A stretch of DNA of 64,000 nucleotides. Origin: JACJWR01 sp963842975 (GTDB lineage: Bacteria > Actinomycetota > Actinomycetes > S36-B12 > UBA10799). The translations under genes were made by a program, and so were the position numbers. The stretch covers positions 211,165 to 275,164 of the forward strand of contig CAWJIH010000006.1 of assembly GCA_963842975.1 (NCBI GenBank), read 5' to 3'. Shown piece by piece: positions 51,216 to 64,000 of the stretch (positions are counted from its first letter, which is position 1; every line of letters starts with the position of its first letter). The notes beneath the pieces are model-generated. The model did not search any database. It saw only the letters and a list, made by a program, of their open reading frames with translations, and was not told where the DNA came from.

Positions 51216-52471
51216 CTGTTACCGCGCACACCTTGGAGCGTTGGCGGTCCAACGTCGCCGACACCTATGGCACCCCTTCAGTCGTGCTGGTCCGGGGCAG
51301 CGGGGCCATCGTGTGGGATGCCGAAGGCAACGAATACCTCGACCTGCTGGCGGGGATCGCGGTCAACGCGCTGGGGCACGCACACCCCGCAGTGATCGAA
51401 GCGGTCACCACCCAGTTGGCCACCCTGGGCCACACCAGCAACCTGGTGGCCACCCTGCCCGCCATCGAGCTCGCGGAGCGATTGCTGCACCTGACCGGCC
51501 GATCCGGCCGGGTGTTCTTCGCGAATTCGGGAGCAGAGGCCAACGAGGCGGCATTCAAACTCAGCAGACTTACCGGGCGTTCCACAATCATTGCCGCGTT
51601 GGGCAGCTTCCACGGCCGCACGACGGCAGCACTTTCGCTCACCGGCCAGCAGGCGAAACGCTCAGCGTTCGAGCCGTTGGTGCCGACGGTGAGATTTGTC
51701 CCTTTCGGCGACGAACGTGCGCTGGCCGAGGCGGTCGATGATTCGGTGGCAGCGGTGATGCTTGAGCCGATCCAAGGAGAAGGCGGTGTTGTGGTGCCGC
51801 CGCCGGGCTACCTCGCGGCCGCTCAGCGGATCGCACACAGTGCCGGGGCGCTGTTCATGGTCGATGAGGTGCAGACCGGTGTGGGTCGAACCGGAACGTG
51901 GTTCGCACATCAACACGAGTCGTTGGCGCCAGACGCCATGGCGTTGGCGAAGGGGCTGGGAGGCGGCTTGCCTATTGGTGCCTTGGTCGCCTTTGGCGAC
52001 GCGGGGCAGTTGTGGCAACCCGGGATGCACGGGTCCACGTTCGGCGGCAACCCGACCTCGTGCGCCGCGGCCCTGGCGGTGCTCGACACCATCGAAACGG
52101 AAGGATTGCTGGAGCACGCCCAGCAAATGGAGGCGGTGATCCGCCGCGGGCTCAGCGATGTGCCAGGTGTTCGAGGCATCAGAGGACAAGGGCTGCTGCT
52201 GGGTATCCTGCTGACCCCCGCGATCTCGGCAAGCGAGGTGCAGGCGGCGGCGCTGCGGCGCGGATTGATCATCAACGCCATCGGATCAGATGTGCTGCGG
52301 CTCGCTCCGCCGCTGGTGATCACAGCGGAGCAGACTCGCCGAGCGGTGGAGGTCTTGTCCGAGATCATCTCCGATCACGCAGCGTCCGTGACGTCGGCGG
52401 CGGCAACGTCGGCCTCGGCGCAGACTCACGGGGCGTCGCCGGCGGCGGTAACCGAGGGTGATAGTCCGTGA
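51212..52471 (+). CDS. argD: Acetylornithine aminotransferase
   Basis: 419 residues, class III PLP enzyme. NSGAEANEAAFKL, SFHGRTTAALSLTGQ and MVDEVQTGVGRTG frame the cofactor site, and the PLP lysine is in ALAKGLGGGLPIGA. A tail of about 30 residues rich in Ala, Ser and Thr follows the conserved end. In mycobacteria argF comes next; here the GTG of argR overlaps the stop of argD instead. Confidence 0.95.
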   Translation: MTVTAHTLERWRSNVADTYGTPSVVLVRGSGAIVWDAEGNEYLDLLAGIAVNALGHAHPAVIEAVTTQLATLGHTSNLVATLPAIELAERLLHLTGRSGRVFFANSGAEANEAAFKLSRLTGRSTIIAALGSFHGRTTAALSLTGQQAKRSAFEPLVPTVRFVPFGDERALAEAVDDSVAAVMLEPIQGEGGVVVPPPGYLAAAQRIAHSAGALFMVDEVQTGVGRTGTWFAHQHESLAPDAMALAKGLGGGLPIGALVAFGDAGQLWQPGMHGSTFGGNPTSCAAALAVLDTIETEGLLEHAQQMEAVIRRGLSDVPGVRGIRGQGLLLGILLTPAISASEVQAAALRRGLIINAIGSDVLRLAPPLVITAEQTRRAVEVLSEIISDHAASVTSAAATSASAQTHGASPAAVTEGDSP

Positions 52472-52965
52472 CCACCGTGCGCAGCCAGGCGGCCCGGCGA
52501 CACCGAATCGCGGAATTGCTGGGTCGCCACCGGGTCCACTCGCAGGCGCTGCTGCTGGACCTCCTAGGTCGAGATGGTTACGACGTCACCCAGGCGACCA
52601 TTTCCCGCGATCTCGACGAGATCGGCGCCGCCAAGATGACCGGCGAGGATGGTTCGTCGTTCTACGTGATCGCGGGGGGCTCAGCGGCGACGAAACTACC
52701 GGAATCGGCAACCGTCTCTCGACGGAAACTCGCCAGGCTGCTCTCCGAGGTGCTGGTGTCCACGGAATCCTCTGGCAATATCGCGGTGCTGCACACACCT
52801 CCTGGTGCGGCGCAGTTCCTCGCATCGGCGATGGACGCCGCCGCTTTCGACGACTTGATTGGCACAGTCGCTGGCAATGACACGGTGCTGGCTGTGACTC
52901 GCGATGAGGCTGGCGGCATAGTCCTTGCTGAGACCCTGGTGGCGCTCGCCGAGCAACGCCGATGA
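52468..52965 (+). CDS. argR: Arginine repressor
   Basis: 165 residues. The winged-helix N-terminal domain has RRHRIAELLGRHRVHSQALLLDLL and the recognition helix VTQATISRDLDEIGAAK. The C-terminal hexamerisation and arginine-binding domain has GNDTVLAVTRDEAGG, including the Asp pair that contacts arginine. It probably represses its own operon from the argC promoter. It overlaps argD (GTGA). Confidence 0.95.
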   Translation: MTTVRSQAARRHRIAELLGRHRVHSQALLLDLLGRDGYDVTQATISRDLDEIGAAKMTGEDGSSFYVIAGGSAATKLPESATVSRRKLARLLSEVLVSTESSGNIAVLHTPPGAAQFLASAMDAAAFDDLIGTVAGNDTVLAVTRDEAGGIVLAETLVALAEQRR

Positions 52966-52997
52966 TTGAAGTCGATCACAACACATGGAGTGACACG

Positions 52998-54419
52998 ATG
53001 GCTGATGCTGAGCCCACTAGCGCCGAATCCGCGCAGTCCACGCCGAAGCTGTGGGGAGGGAGATTCCGGGAACCACCGTCCGCGGCGCTGGAAGCGATCA
53101 GCCTGTCGGTGCATTTCGATTGGCGCCTCGCGCCGTATGACTTGGATCAGACGGCCGCCCACGCCCACGTGCTGCACCGCGCCGGGTTACTCGACGATGA
53201 GGAATTCGCAGCGGTTGCTGAAGCCATCGAGTCGCTGCGGGCAGCCGTCAGCGACGGCAGTTATCTGCCTGCGGCCTCCGACGAGGACGTCCACACCGCC
53301 GTCGAACGAGGACTGCTGGAACGGCTGGGTCCGCTCGGCGGGAAACTGCGCGCCGGGCGTAGTCGAAACGATCAAGTCGCAACCGACTTTCGCCTCTACC
53401 TGCGCGATGTTTCGACGTCCATTGACGAGGGCATCCGAGATCTGCAACTAGTCCTGCTCGACCAGGCCGAGGCGCACGTTGAACACGCGTCCCCGGGCTT
53501 CACTCACCTGCAGCACGCACAACCAGTGTCCTTCGGTCACGAGTTGGGCAAGCACGTTCACGCTCTGCAGCGGGACCGCGAGCGTCTCCAGGATTGGCGA
53601 GTTCGGCTCAACGTATCGCCACTGGGATCAGGTGCTCTGTCGGGTTCTGCGCTACCCCTGGATCCGGAGGAGGTTGCGCGGTACCTCGGCTTCGATTCGG
53701 CGGCCGTCAACTCCATCGACGCGGTCAGTGATCGTGATTTCGTGGCGGAGCTTCTCTTTGTGCTGGCCATGCTTGGGGTGCACCTGTCGCGGTTGGCCGA
53801 GGAAGTCATCCTGATGACGTCGCCGGAGTTCGGGTGGGCAACTCTGCACGACTCATGGTCGACCGGATCGTCGATCATGCCGCAGAAGAAGAACCCGGAT
53901 GTCGCTGAGTTGACCAGAGGCAAGTCCGGTCGATTGATCGGCAACCTCACGGGTTTGTTGGCCACACTCAAGGGCCTGCCGTTTGCCTACAACCGCGATC
54001 TGCAGGAAGACAAAGAGCCGGTTTTCGATTCGGTCGATCAAGTGCTGCTGGTGTTGCCTGCGATGACCGGCATGGTGGCGACCCTGCAGTTCAACACCGA
54101 GCGGATGGCCGCATCGGCGCCGGAAGGTTTCGCGCTCGCGACCGAGATCGCAGACTGGCTGGTGCAGCGCGGCGTGCCATTTCGGCAGGCGCACGAGATC
54201 AGCGGTGCGTGTGTGGCGGTAGCGGAGAGCCGCGGCGCGGAGTTATGGGACCTCACAGATGCCGAACTGCAGGGGGTTTCCGAAGACTTGACCCCGGAGG
54301 TACGAACGGTGCTGAGCACCGAAGGAGCCTTGGCATCGCGGACCACCCCCGGTGGCACCGCTCCCAACCAAGTCCGGGCGCAACTGCAGGCCGCGCGTGA
54401 GCGTGCACTTGGCTCGTAG
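52998..54419 (+). CDS. argH: Argininosuccinate lyase
   Basis: 473 residues from ATG 52998. The signature GSSIMPQKKNP with the catalytic Ser is near residue 290. LWGGRF at the start, AGRSRNDQVATDFRLYL and TSPEFGWATLHDSWSTG are also present. It splits argininosuccinate to arginine and fumarate. ATG 52962 overlaps the argR stop (ATGA) and is in frame; I prefer 52998 because GGAG lies 8 nt upstream. argG, which normally stands between argR and argH, is missing. Confidence 0.94.
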   Translation: MADAEPTSAESAQSTPKLWGGRFREPPSAALEAISLSVHFDWRLAPYDLDQTAAHAHVLHRAGLLDDEEFAAVAEAIESLRAAVSDGSYLPAASDEDVHTAVERGLLERLGPLGGKLRAGRSRNDQVATDFRLYLRDVSTSIDEGIRDLQLVLLDQAEAHVEHASPGFTHLQHAQPVSFGHELGKHVHALQRDRERLQDWRVRLNVSPLGSGALSGSALPLDPEEVARYLGFDSAAVNSIDAVSDRDFVAELLFVLAMLGVHLSRLAEEVILMTSPEFGWATLHDSWSTGSSIMPQKKNPDVAELTRGKSGRLIGNLTGLLATLKGLPFAYNRDLQEDKEPVFDSVDQVLLVLPAMTGMVATLQFNTERMAASAPEGFALATEIADWLVQRGVPFRQAHEISGACVAVAESRGAELWDLTDAELQGVSEDLTPEVRTVLSTEGALASRTTPGGTAPNQVRAQLQAARERALGS

Positions 54420-54439
54420 CCTGCTGACAAGATAGGTCC

Positions 54440-55729
54440 ATGAATTCGGACCTCCTTGACGACCTCCGCTGGCGCGGACTGATCGCACAGACCACCGACG
54501 AGCAGGCGCTCTCCCAGGCTTTGGCAGCTGGGCCGGTGGCGCTGTACTGCGGATTCGACCCCACGGCGGCCAGTCTGCACGTCGGCAACCTCGTGCCGCT
54601 GATGACGTTGCGACGGTTCCAGTTGGCGGGCCACCACGTGATCGGGTTGGTCGGTGGGGCGACTGGCCTGATCGGCGATCCGTCTGGCCGCAGCACCGAG
54701 CGGAACCTCCAGGACGATGAGGTGGTCAACGAGTGGTTGGCCAATATTCGTGCCCAGCTCGGGATCGTGCTGGACTTCGACGGCGAGGTGGCCGCGAGTG
54801 TGGTGTCGAACTACGACTGGACGGCCGAACTGGGCGCCATCGACTTGCTGCGCGATGTGGGCAAACACTTCAGCGTCAACCAGATGCTGGCGAAGGACTC
54901 GGTAAGTACCCGTTTGGGCGGCGAGGGGATCAGTTACACCGAGTTCAGCTACATGGTGCTGCAGGCCAATGATTTCCTCGAGCTGTATCGGTCGCGGGGT
55001 TGTGTGCTGCAAATAGGCGGCGCTGACCAGTGGGGGAACATCACCGCCGGGCTCGACCTGATCCGGCGGGTCACTGGGCACGAGGGCCCCAAAGCGCACG
55101 CGTTGACGGTGCCGCTGGTGACGAAGTCCGATGGTTCCAAATTCGGCAAAACCGCCGGGGGAGCGATCTGGCTCAGCGCCGACATGACGAGTCCCTACGC
55201 GTTCTACCAGTTCTGGATCAACACTGACGACCGTGACATCGCCGCGTTCCTGCGGATGTTCAGCCTCAAGTCTCGGGCCGAGATCGAGGAACTTGAATCG
55301 CAGGGCCAGCAGCGACCTGCGGCTCGCATTCCGCAGCGCGCGTTGGCCGCCGAACTCACTGCATTGATCCACTCGCCTGTCGAAGCGGAACGAGTGGAGG
55401 AGGCGAGCCGGGCGCTCTTTGGCCGCGGAGACGTCGCGAGCCTGGACGGGCCTACTTTGACCGCAGCGTTGACAGAGGCGCCGCATGCAACCGCGACTGA
55501 GGCTGAGGTGCCAGTGGTCGACGCGTTCGTCGCTGCCGGCTTATGTGAAAGCAAAGGTGCCGCACGCCGCGCCATTGCCGAAGGTGGGGCCTACGTGAAC
55601 AACGAGCGGGTTGCCAACGCTGAAGTGATCCTCGCTGCGACGGATGCGTTGGCCGAAGGCTGGGTGTTGCTACGTCGGGGAAAGAAGTCCATCGCTGGCT
55701 TCCAATTCCCTGATTTCTCGTCGGACTGA
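54440..55729 (+). CDS. tyrS: Tyrosyl-tRNA synthetase
   Basis: 429 residues, class I. The HIGH motif is HVGNL in TAASLHVGNLVPLM (about residues 42-55); the KMSKS motif is KFGKT in SDGSKFGKTAGGAIWL (about 230-245), normal for bacterial TyrRS. YTEFSYMVLQANDFLELY shapes the tyrosine pocket. The C-terminal S4 RNA-binding domain is intact (SKGAARRAIAEGGAYVNNERV). No T-box is seen upstream. It is the last protein gene before the rRNA operon. Confidence 0.96.
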   Translation: MNSDLLDDLRWRGLIAQTTDEQALSQALAAGPVALYCGFDPTAASLHVGNLVPLMTLRRFQLAGHHVIGLVGGATGLIGDPSGRSTERNLQDDEVVNEWLANIRAQLGIVLDFDGEVAASVVSNYDWTAELGAIDLLRDVGKHFSVNQMLAKDSVSTRLGGEGISYTEFSYMVLQANDFLELYRSRGCVLQIGGADQWGNITAGLDLIRRVTGHEGPKAHALTVPLVTKSDGSKFGKTAGGAIWLSADMTSPYAFYQFWINTDDRDIAAFLRMFSLKSRAEIEELESQGQQRPAARIPQRALAAELTALIHSPVEAERVEEASRALFGRGDVASLDGPTLTAALTEAPHATATEAEVPVVDAFVAAGLCESKGAARRAIAEGGAYVNNERVANAEVILAATDALAEGWVLLRRGKKSIAGFQFPDFSSD

Positions 55730-55792
55730 GCCACGGAAACCACCTCTGACCTGCGCAAATAGAGTAGGCGGTCGGGTACGAAGGGGGGTGGC

Positions 55793-55821
55793 TTCACAGG
55801 TCTGAAATAGGGGTGTATTGT
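55793..55821 (+). promoter_or_regulatory. Candidate rRNA operon promoter
   Basis: TTCACA (55793-55798), exactly 17 nt, then TATTGT (55816-55821). Transcription would start near 55828. A second -10-like hexamer TAGAGT at 55760-55765 lacks a -35 partner. Confidence 0.55.
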
Positions 55822-55827
55822 TGTGTC

Positions 55828-56184
55828 TGTTGCCCCGGCCTGGAGCAACGGACGCCAGCAGGCGGACGATCCGGCCGAGTCCCCCGGCAAACAGTCAGTT
55901 CCTTAGGAACCAGATTTGCTTAGCAGGTCCTTGACCTGCTCGCCGGGAATGCAGCCGCGATTGATGTCCTCGACCCCGACATTACGATGTTGGTGCTTGG
56001 GTGTGCGATCTTTGAGAACTCAACAGTGTGCCTATTTTTGTTGATGATTGTGTCATGTCTGTGCTGGGCTTTTGGTCTGGTGTGGGTGTGATTTGTTTTT
56101 TGGCGAGTTGATTTTGTCAGCTTGTCTTTTTGTCTGGTTCTCACTTTTTGTGGGGATGTGCCTGCCTGTGGGTGGGTGTTTTCT
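55828..56184 (+). other. rRNA operon leader, no gene
   Basis: About 357 nt between the predicted start and 16S. It contains four hairpins: GTTGC/GCAAC (55829-55849), GTTCC-TTA-GGAAC (55898-55910), AGCAGGTC-CTT-GACCTGCT (55922-55940), and CCGACAT-TACG-ATGTTGG (55976-55993, a UNCG-type loop). The TTTGAGAACTCAACAGTGTGCC segment at 56011-56032 is the conserved actinobacterial leader element; its last 15 nt pair with the spacer behind 16S (57820-57834) to form the 16S processing stem. The last 150 nt are T-rich and look unpaired. Confidence 0.7.
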
Positions 56185-61114
<4,930 letters not shown>

Positions 61115-61199
61115 ACACAACACACGCGTCCACTATGCGGTCACCAACACACACACCCCACGACCCACAACAACACAACAAACCGAAACACCTCACAAC

Positions 61200-61318
61200 T
61201 GTTTCGGTGGCCATAGCGAAGGGGACACACCCGGACCCATACCGAACCCGGAAGTTAAGCCCTTCAGCGCCGATGGTACTGCCCCGGAAACAGGGTGGGA
61301 GAGTAGGACGCCGCCGAA
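61200..61318 (+). rRNA. rrf: 5S ribosomal RNA
   Basis: About 119 nt. It starts GTTTCGGTGGCCATAGCG and ends GAGAGTAGGACGCCGCCGAAC; the two ends pair. ACCCGGACCCATACCGAAC and AAGTTAAGCCCTTCAGCGCC are the universal 5S loops. Confidence 0.95.
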
Positions 61319-61331
61319 CACACACCACACC

Positions 61332-61364
61332 CGAAGGGGCCGCCCACACCAGGCGGCCCCTTCG
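61332..61364 (+). terminator. Terminator hairpin of the rRNA operon
   Basis: CGAAGGGGCCGCC and GGCGGCCCCTTCG pair perfectly over 13 bp around CACACCA. It stands 14 nt after 5S. There is no T run, as in many actinobacterial terminators. Confidence 0.85.
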
Positions 61365-61420
61365 CCATGGCCCAAACCACCCCCCACCACACCCCAAACC
61401 AGGGTGTCTTGGGGGCGTTT

Positions 61421-61650
61421 GTCGGCAGGAAGGAGATTCGGCGCCGCACCAACTTCTTCGGCATCTTCTAAGCCGGATATCGACCATCCGCCTCGCTGGC
61501 GCAGTCGGGCCGAACAAGACGACGAATGGGTAAGAAATACGCCGCTACATGCCACTGGAACTCTTCGCCAAAAGCAGACTCCGAGTACTCAACCCCGACC
61601 AAGACCACAACTTCGAGGAGGACCTCTCAACACCAGCCTTGGCCGCATAG
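61421..61650 (+). pseudogene. Decayed C-terminus of an IS256-family transposase
   Basis: Pieces in three frames add up to the end of an IS256-type transposase. KEIRRRTNFFGIF (61430-61468, then TAA) matches the EIKRRTxVVGIFP region. ISTIRLAGAV (61477-61506) and RAEQDDEWVR (61506-61535) match the IRLVGAVLxEQxDEW region. RYMPLELFAKSRLRVL to PALAA and a stop (61543-61650) matches the C-terminal end. At least two frame changes and a stop separate them. No intact mobile element or inverted repeats are seen. The family is recalled by pattern, not by a search. Confidence 0.7.
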
Positions 61651-61726
61651 AATCAACCAAATCGACGCTCAACGAGCAACAGACTCGGACATCACCTCAC
61701 GGGACTTCAGCGAGAACAGGAACAAC

Positions 61727-62161
61727 ATGGGATCAGAGATCAGAACAGCGACGCTCAACGTAACTAGTGAGGCGGTCTGGTCCTACTTTGAGCGTCCGCA
61801 GAGTTGGCCACAATGGGATCCCGACATCGTCGCAGTCTCTGCGAACACTGAAGTCGGCATCGTCGAGGGCAGGACGTGGAATATCGAACTCGAGGCGCCC
61901 AAGAAGGCAAAACTCGAGTTCTCCAATGTCACATTGGGCACGAAATTCACGTGGCGGGTTATCGCCCTAGGTGGTGCGATGCAAGGGGTCGGGCAGTTCC
62001 GGCTTGAACCGATCAACGGCGGCGATCAGACTCGATTTGAGTACGAGTTCGAGATGAAAGGTGTCCTCGGTTCGCCGATTTGGCTCGCAGCGAGAAAGAA
62101 GATCGTTAGGGGTGTCGATGGGGGAATGGACAACATTCTGGCTGAATTTGGATCCCGCTAG
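61727..62161 (+). CDS. SRPBCC (START-like) family protein
   Basis: 144 residues from ATG 61727. The pattern SEAVWSYFERPQSWPQWDPDI near the start, alternating strands in the middle (AKLEFSNVTLGTKFTWRV), and a long C-terminal helix (SPIWLAARKKIVRGVDGGMDNIL) fit a SRPBCC/polyketide-cyclase-like fold with a hydrophobic cavity. The ligand is unknown. The frame is open back to 61526, but that part overlaps the IS256 remnant. The gene stands alone between two transposase remnants and its codon use looks less GC-biased, so it may be acquired. Confidence 0.75.
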   Translation: MGSEIRTATLNVTSEAVWSYFERPQSWPQWDPDIVAVSANTEVGIVEGRTWNIELEAPKKAKLEFSNVTLGTKFTWRVIALGGAMQGVGQFRLEPINGGDQTRFEYEFEMKGVLGSPIWLAARKKIVRGVDGGMDNILAEFGSR

Positions 62162-62259
62162 AATTCCAACCAACCCAAGTTGGGCGACGCAATGAGGTTG
62201 GCCCTTTCTAGTGGACATCCCAATAGCCAGGCAGAGATACTGGCAGGGAGGATGTTGCT

Positions 62260-62552
62260 GTGGGAGCACAACGGAAAAGAGATACGCCGCAGTGCCGCAA
62301 GGTGGCTGCTCGTTTGGTGATCGACACTGGTGGAGCGATCAAGCAATTGGCCGAATAAGTCGGGATCGGACAGCAACTGTTGGGCCGTTTGGTTGGGGTT
62401 GAGCGGGCCGCCATGGAGACCCGTCTGAGGCCCTTGACGCTGATGATCGAGCCGAGCTGGAACGGTTCCGGATCGAAGTCGGAGAGCTTCGGGTCGATCG
62501 GGATTTTCCAAAAAGCGGGGCGGGTTCGAGAGGTCATCGCGACGTTCGTTGA
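62260..62552 (+). pseudogene. Decayed IS3-family transposase OrfA
   Basis: GTG 62260 opens MGAQRKRDTPQCRKVAARLVI... which matches the start of IS3-type OrfA (helix-turn-helix, VIDTGxxIxQLA). It stops at TAA 62356-62358. The same frame continues as VGIGQQLLGRLVGVERAA, then the frame changes near 62434 to DADDRAELERFRIEVGELR and VDRDFPKSG, the leucine-zipper end of OrfA, stopping at 62550. One nonsense codon and one frame change make it non-functional. No OrfB with a DDE domain follows. The family was recognised by pattern only. Confidence 0.72.
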
Positions 62553-62908
62553 TTGGTGCGGTTGTGATGGGTCGTCTTGGAATCCGCCGACATCTAGGCC
62601 GCTGAAATGTCGACAAACGGACGTTAGACGCCACCAAATCCGGCCTATCTCGGCTGCAGGAGACGAGTGTCGAAGCTGGAAGTCGGCGAACTAGCGTCAG
62701 CCGGTGCAAACCCCCTGGCGTCGTAGGGGCCTTTGCATTCAGAAGTGCCATCAGGGCGGCCGCGGGACGGCGTTTCCTGGCCGTCACTACGCTCTTCGGT
62801 CTTGGGTAGTTCCCTCGTGCCGGTAGACTTTGGCCAATTGGCCGAGACGCAGGTTGTCTACACCGCGCGACGCTTCCATTGGCAGTGACTCACATCGAGG
62901 GAGTATCC
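62553..62908 (+). other. Non-coding stretch between the IS3 remnant and the TPR gene
   Basis: 356 nt without a convincing gene. It holds a terminator-like hairpin (62705-62737) and a TAGACT -10-like hexamer at 62824-62829 that could serve the TPR gene with a leader of about 75 nt. The first 150 nt may be further decayed mobile-element sequence, but I cannot place it. Confidence 0.5.
62705..62737 (+). terminator. Terminator-like hairpin
   Basis: TGCAAA pairs with TTTGCA and CCCCT pairs with AGGGG inside it, with a small internal bulge. It may end transcripts arriving from either side of the IS remnant region. Confidence 0.5.
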
Positions 62909-63832
62909 GTGTCAGGTTCAGGTGAGCGCAGAGGCTCGTCGGGATCACGAGGCTCCGCAAGTGGGGGCAAGCGTGGCACGGACAGGGCTACAGGCCGGTC
63001 ATCCGCCGGTCGGCCCCCAGCAGACCGATCTAAAGGTGCGCCTGGCCGCGGAACGCGGCGACCACCGGAAAGGTCGTCTAATTCGCAGAAGAATGCCTCC
63101 CGCACTGATTCTCAGGGGTCATGGGATCAAGAGCTATTAGCCGCCAGTTTGGCTGAGAGTCCTTTGTCGAAAGAAGTCCTCGAGGAACTCGATACATTTC
63201 CAGAAAAGGTACCTGCGCTGCTAGGTGCTGCATATCTGCTGCTGGACGAGGACCCGTCGGAGGCCCTTCGCTATGCCCAGGGAGCCAAACAAATGGCCTC
63301 CCGGAGTGCGGCTGTGAGAGAAGCCGTAGGTGTGGCTGCCTATCACACTGGGGATTATTCGCTTGCTATCAAAGAATTGCGTTCCGCGGCTCGGATAAGC
63401 GGCGATGACGAACTGATGCCCTTGATTGCCGATTGCGAGCGGGGCCTTGGGCGCCCTGAGAAAGCGCTGGAAATCGCTGGTAAGGATCTGAAACTCAATC
63501 GGAACGATCGAGTTGAGATGCGTTTGATAGCTGCCGGTGCGCGGATGGATCTCGGACAGCCCGAGGAGGCCATGATGATCCTGCGTGGGCCTGCTCTGGA
63601 ATCGGATACCGCGGACGAGAGTTCCGCAAGGTTGAAATACGTCTATGCCGAAGCGTTGCTCGCATCTGGGCAACCGGAAGCAGCGCGGGAATGGTTCTTG
63701 CGTGCGGCGGCAGCCGACCCCGAAGCGCTCACAGACGCCTGGGAGCGGGTGGAATCGCTCAACCCCGGGTCGAGCAGCGACAGCGATGGCAGCGACAGCG
63801 ATAGCGGCACCGAAGGCGGGGACACCGAATGA
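62909..63832 (+). CDS. Tetratricopeptide-repeat protein
   Basis: 307 residues from GTG 62909, chosen for the GAGGGA site 6 nt upstream; GTG 62885 and TTG 62879 are weaker. The first 75 residues are a basic, Ser/Gly/Arg-rich disordered region. The middle holds several TPR-like helix pairs, such as ALLGAAYLLLDEDPSEALRYA, GVAAYHTGDYSLAIKELRSA and YAEALLASGQPEAAREWFLRA. The end is an acidic Ser/Asp repeat (SDSDGSDSDSGTEGG). M. tuberculosis has a TPR protein (Rv1691) followed by a HAD phosphatase (Rv1692) close to tyrS, the same order as here. A scaffold role is inferred; partners are unknown. Confidence 0.85.
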   Translation: MSGSGERRGSSGSRGSASGGKRGTDRATGRSSAGRPPADRSKGAPGRGTRRPPERSSNSQKNASRTDSQGSWDQELLAASLAESPLSKEVLEELDTFPEKVPALLGAAYLLLDEDPSEALRYAQGAKQMASRSAAVREAVGVAAYHTGDYSLAIKELRSAARISGDDELMPLIADCERGLGRPEKALEIAGKDLKLNRNDRVEMRLIAAGARMDLGQPEEAMMILRGPALESDTADESSARLKYVYAEALLASGQPEAAREWFLRAAAADPEALTDAWERVESLNPGSSSDSDGSDSDSGTEGGDTE

Positions 63833-64000
63833 GTGAGGCATTTCGCGACGTCTGGGCAGCTCAGTTTGACGTGTTGCTGCTTGATCTGGACGGAGTGGTC
63901 TACGCCGGCTCAGACGCGATTCCCTTCGCAGTCGAATCATTGACAACCGTGGCGGACGCGGGAGTGCGCCTTGCCTATGTGACCAACAATGCCTCGCGTC
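63829..64000 (+). CDS. HAD-IIA family phosphatase, N-terminal part (runs off the window)
   Basis: 57 residues are visible from ATG 63829, which overlaps the TPR stop (ATGA). Motif I is LLLDLDGVVYAG with the nucleophile Asp of DxDG, and motif II is AYVTNNASR. This is the NagD/4-nitrophenylphosphatase-like subclass of HAD hydrolases; the M. tuberculosis counterpart Rv1692 is a glycerol-3-phosphate phosphatase. The cap and motifs III and IV lie beyond the window. Confidence 0.9.
   Translation, partial: MSEAFRDVWAAQFDVLLLDLDGVVYAGSDAIPFAVESLTTVADAGVRLAYVTNNASR

Noticed and set aside
61526..61726. N-terminal extension of the SRPBCC protein
   Set aside because: The 67 extra residues overlap the transposase remnant in another frame and look unlike any SRPBCC start.

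Overview
This window is a high-GC bacterial chromosome segment that carries almost only core genes. It is best explained as an uncultured or little-studied member of the Actinomycetota. The evidence is a BldD-type regulator next to a pyrR-pyrB-pyrC-carAB cluster, an actinobacterial integration host factor (mihF) followed by gmk-rpoZ-coaBC-metK-priA, a priA without helicase motifs, a 23S rRNA about 200 nt longer than that of E. coli, many GTG starts, and leaderless genes with a TANNNT element 6 to 8 nt before the start codon. The order closely follows Streptomyces and Mycobacterium blocks. An aquatic Sporichthyaceae- or Nanopelagicales-like origin is possible, but that is inference.

Layout. 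1-7.5 kb: end of a DsbA-like gene, lgt, and glutamate synthase gltB-gltD. 7.5-9.5 kb: pyk, then bldD on the minus strand. 9.65-20.1 kb: a nine-gene pyrimidine operon (pyrR-B-C, a small membrane protein, carA-carB, pyrK-D-F) with nearly continuous stop/start overlaps, headed by a hairpin matching the PyrR-binding RNA loop. 20.1-26.4 kb: mihF, gmk, rpoZ, coaBC, metK, priA and a lipoprotein. 26.4-33.6 kb: def, fmt, rsmB, rpe and the riboflavin genes ribD-ribE-ribBA-ribH. 33.6-34.8 kb: hisE and hisG. 34.8-38.7 kb: a hydrolase and a DUF998 membrane protein (minus strand), then an AccD3-like carboxyltransferase and an SseB-like protein. 38.7-44.9 kb: a DUF1844 gene, infC-rpmI-rplT, a SpoU rRNA methyltransferase, and pheS-pheT. 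44.9-48.0 kb: a ClC transporter and an acyl-CoA synthetase. 48.0-54.4 kb: the arginine cluster argC-J-B-D-R-H, which lacks argF and argG. 54.4-61.4 kb: tyrS and one complete rRNA operon (16S-23S-5S, no spacer tRNA). 61.4-62.7 kb: a small decayed mobile-element zone with remnants of IS256- and IS3-type transposases around an SRPBCC gene. 62.9 kb to the end: a TPR protein and the start of a HAD-IIA phosphatase.

Three reading frames are broken by single-base indels in short C or G runs (fmt, infC, the AccD3-like gene), pheT carries one in-frame amber codon, and gmk may also be shifted at its start. These are mostly essential genes whose frames are otherwise perfect, so base-level sequence errors are the simplest explanation.

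I found no clearly new multi-gene system. The least explained features are regulatory: the structured metK leader with competing GCAAC/GTTGC pairings, an ATC start codon and leader hairpin at infC, the PyrR loop, and an AT-rich element before argC.
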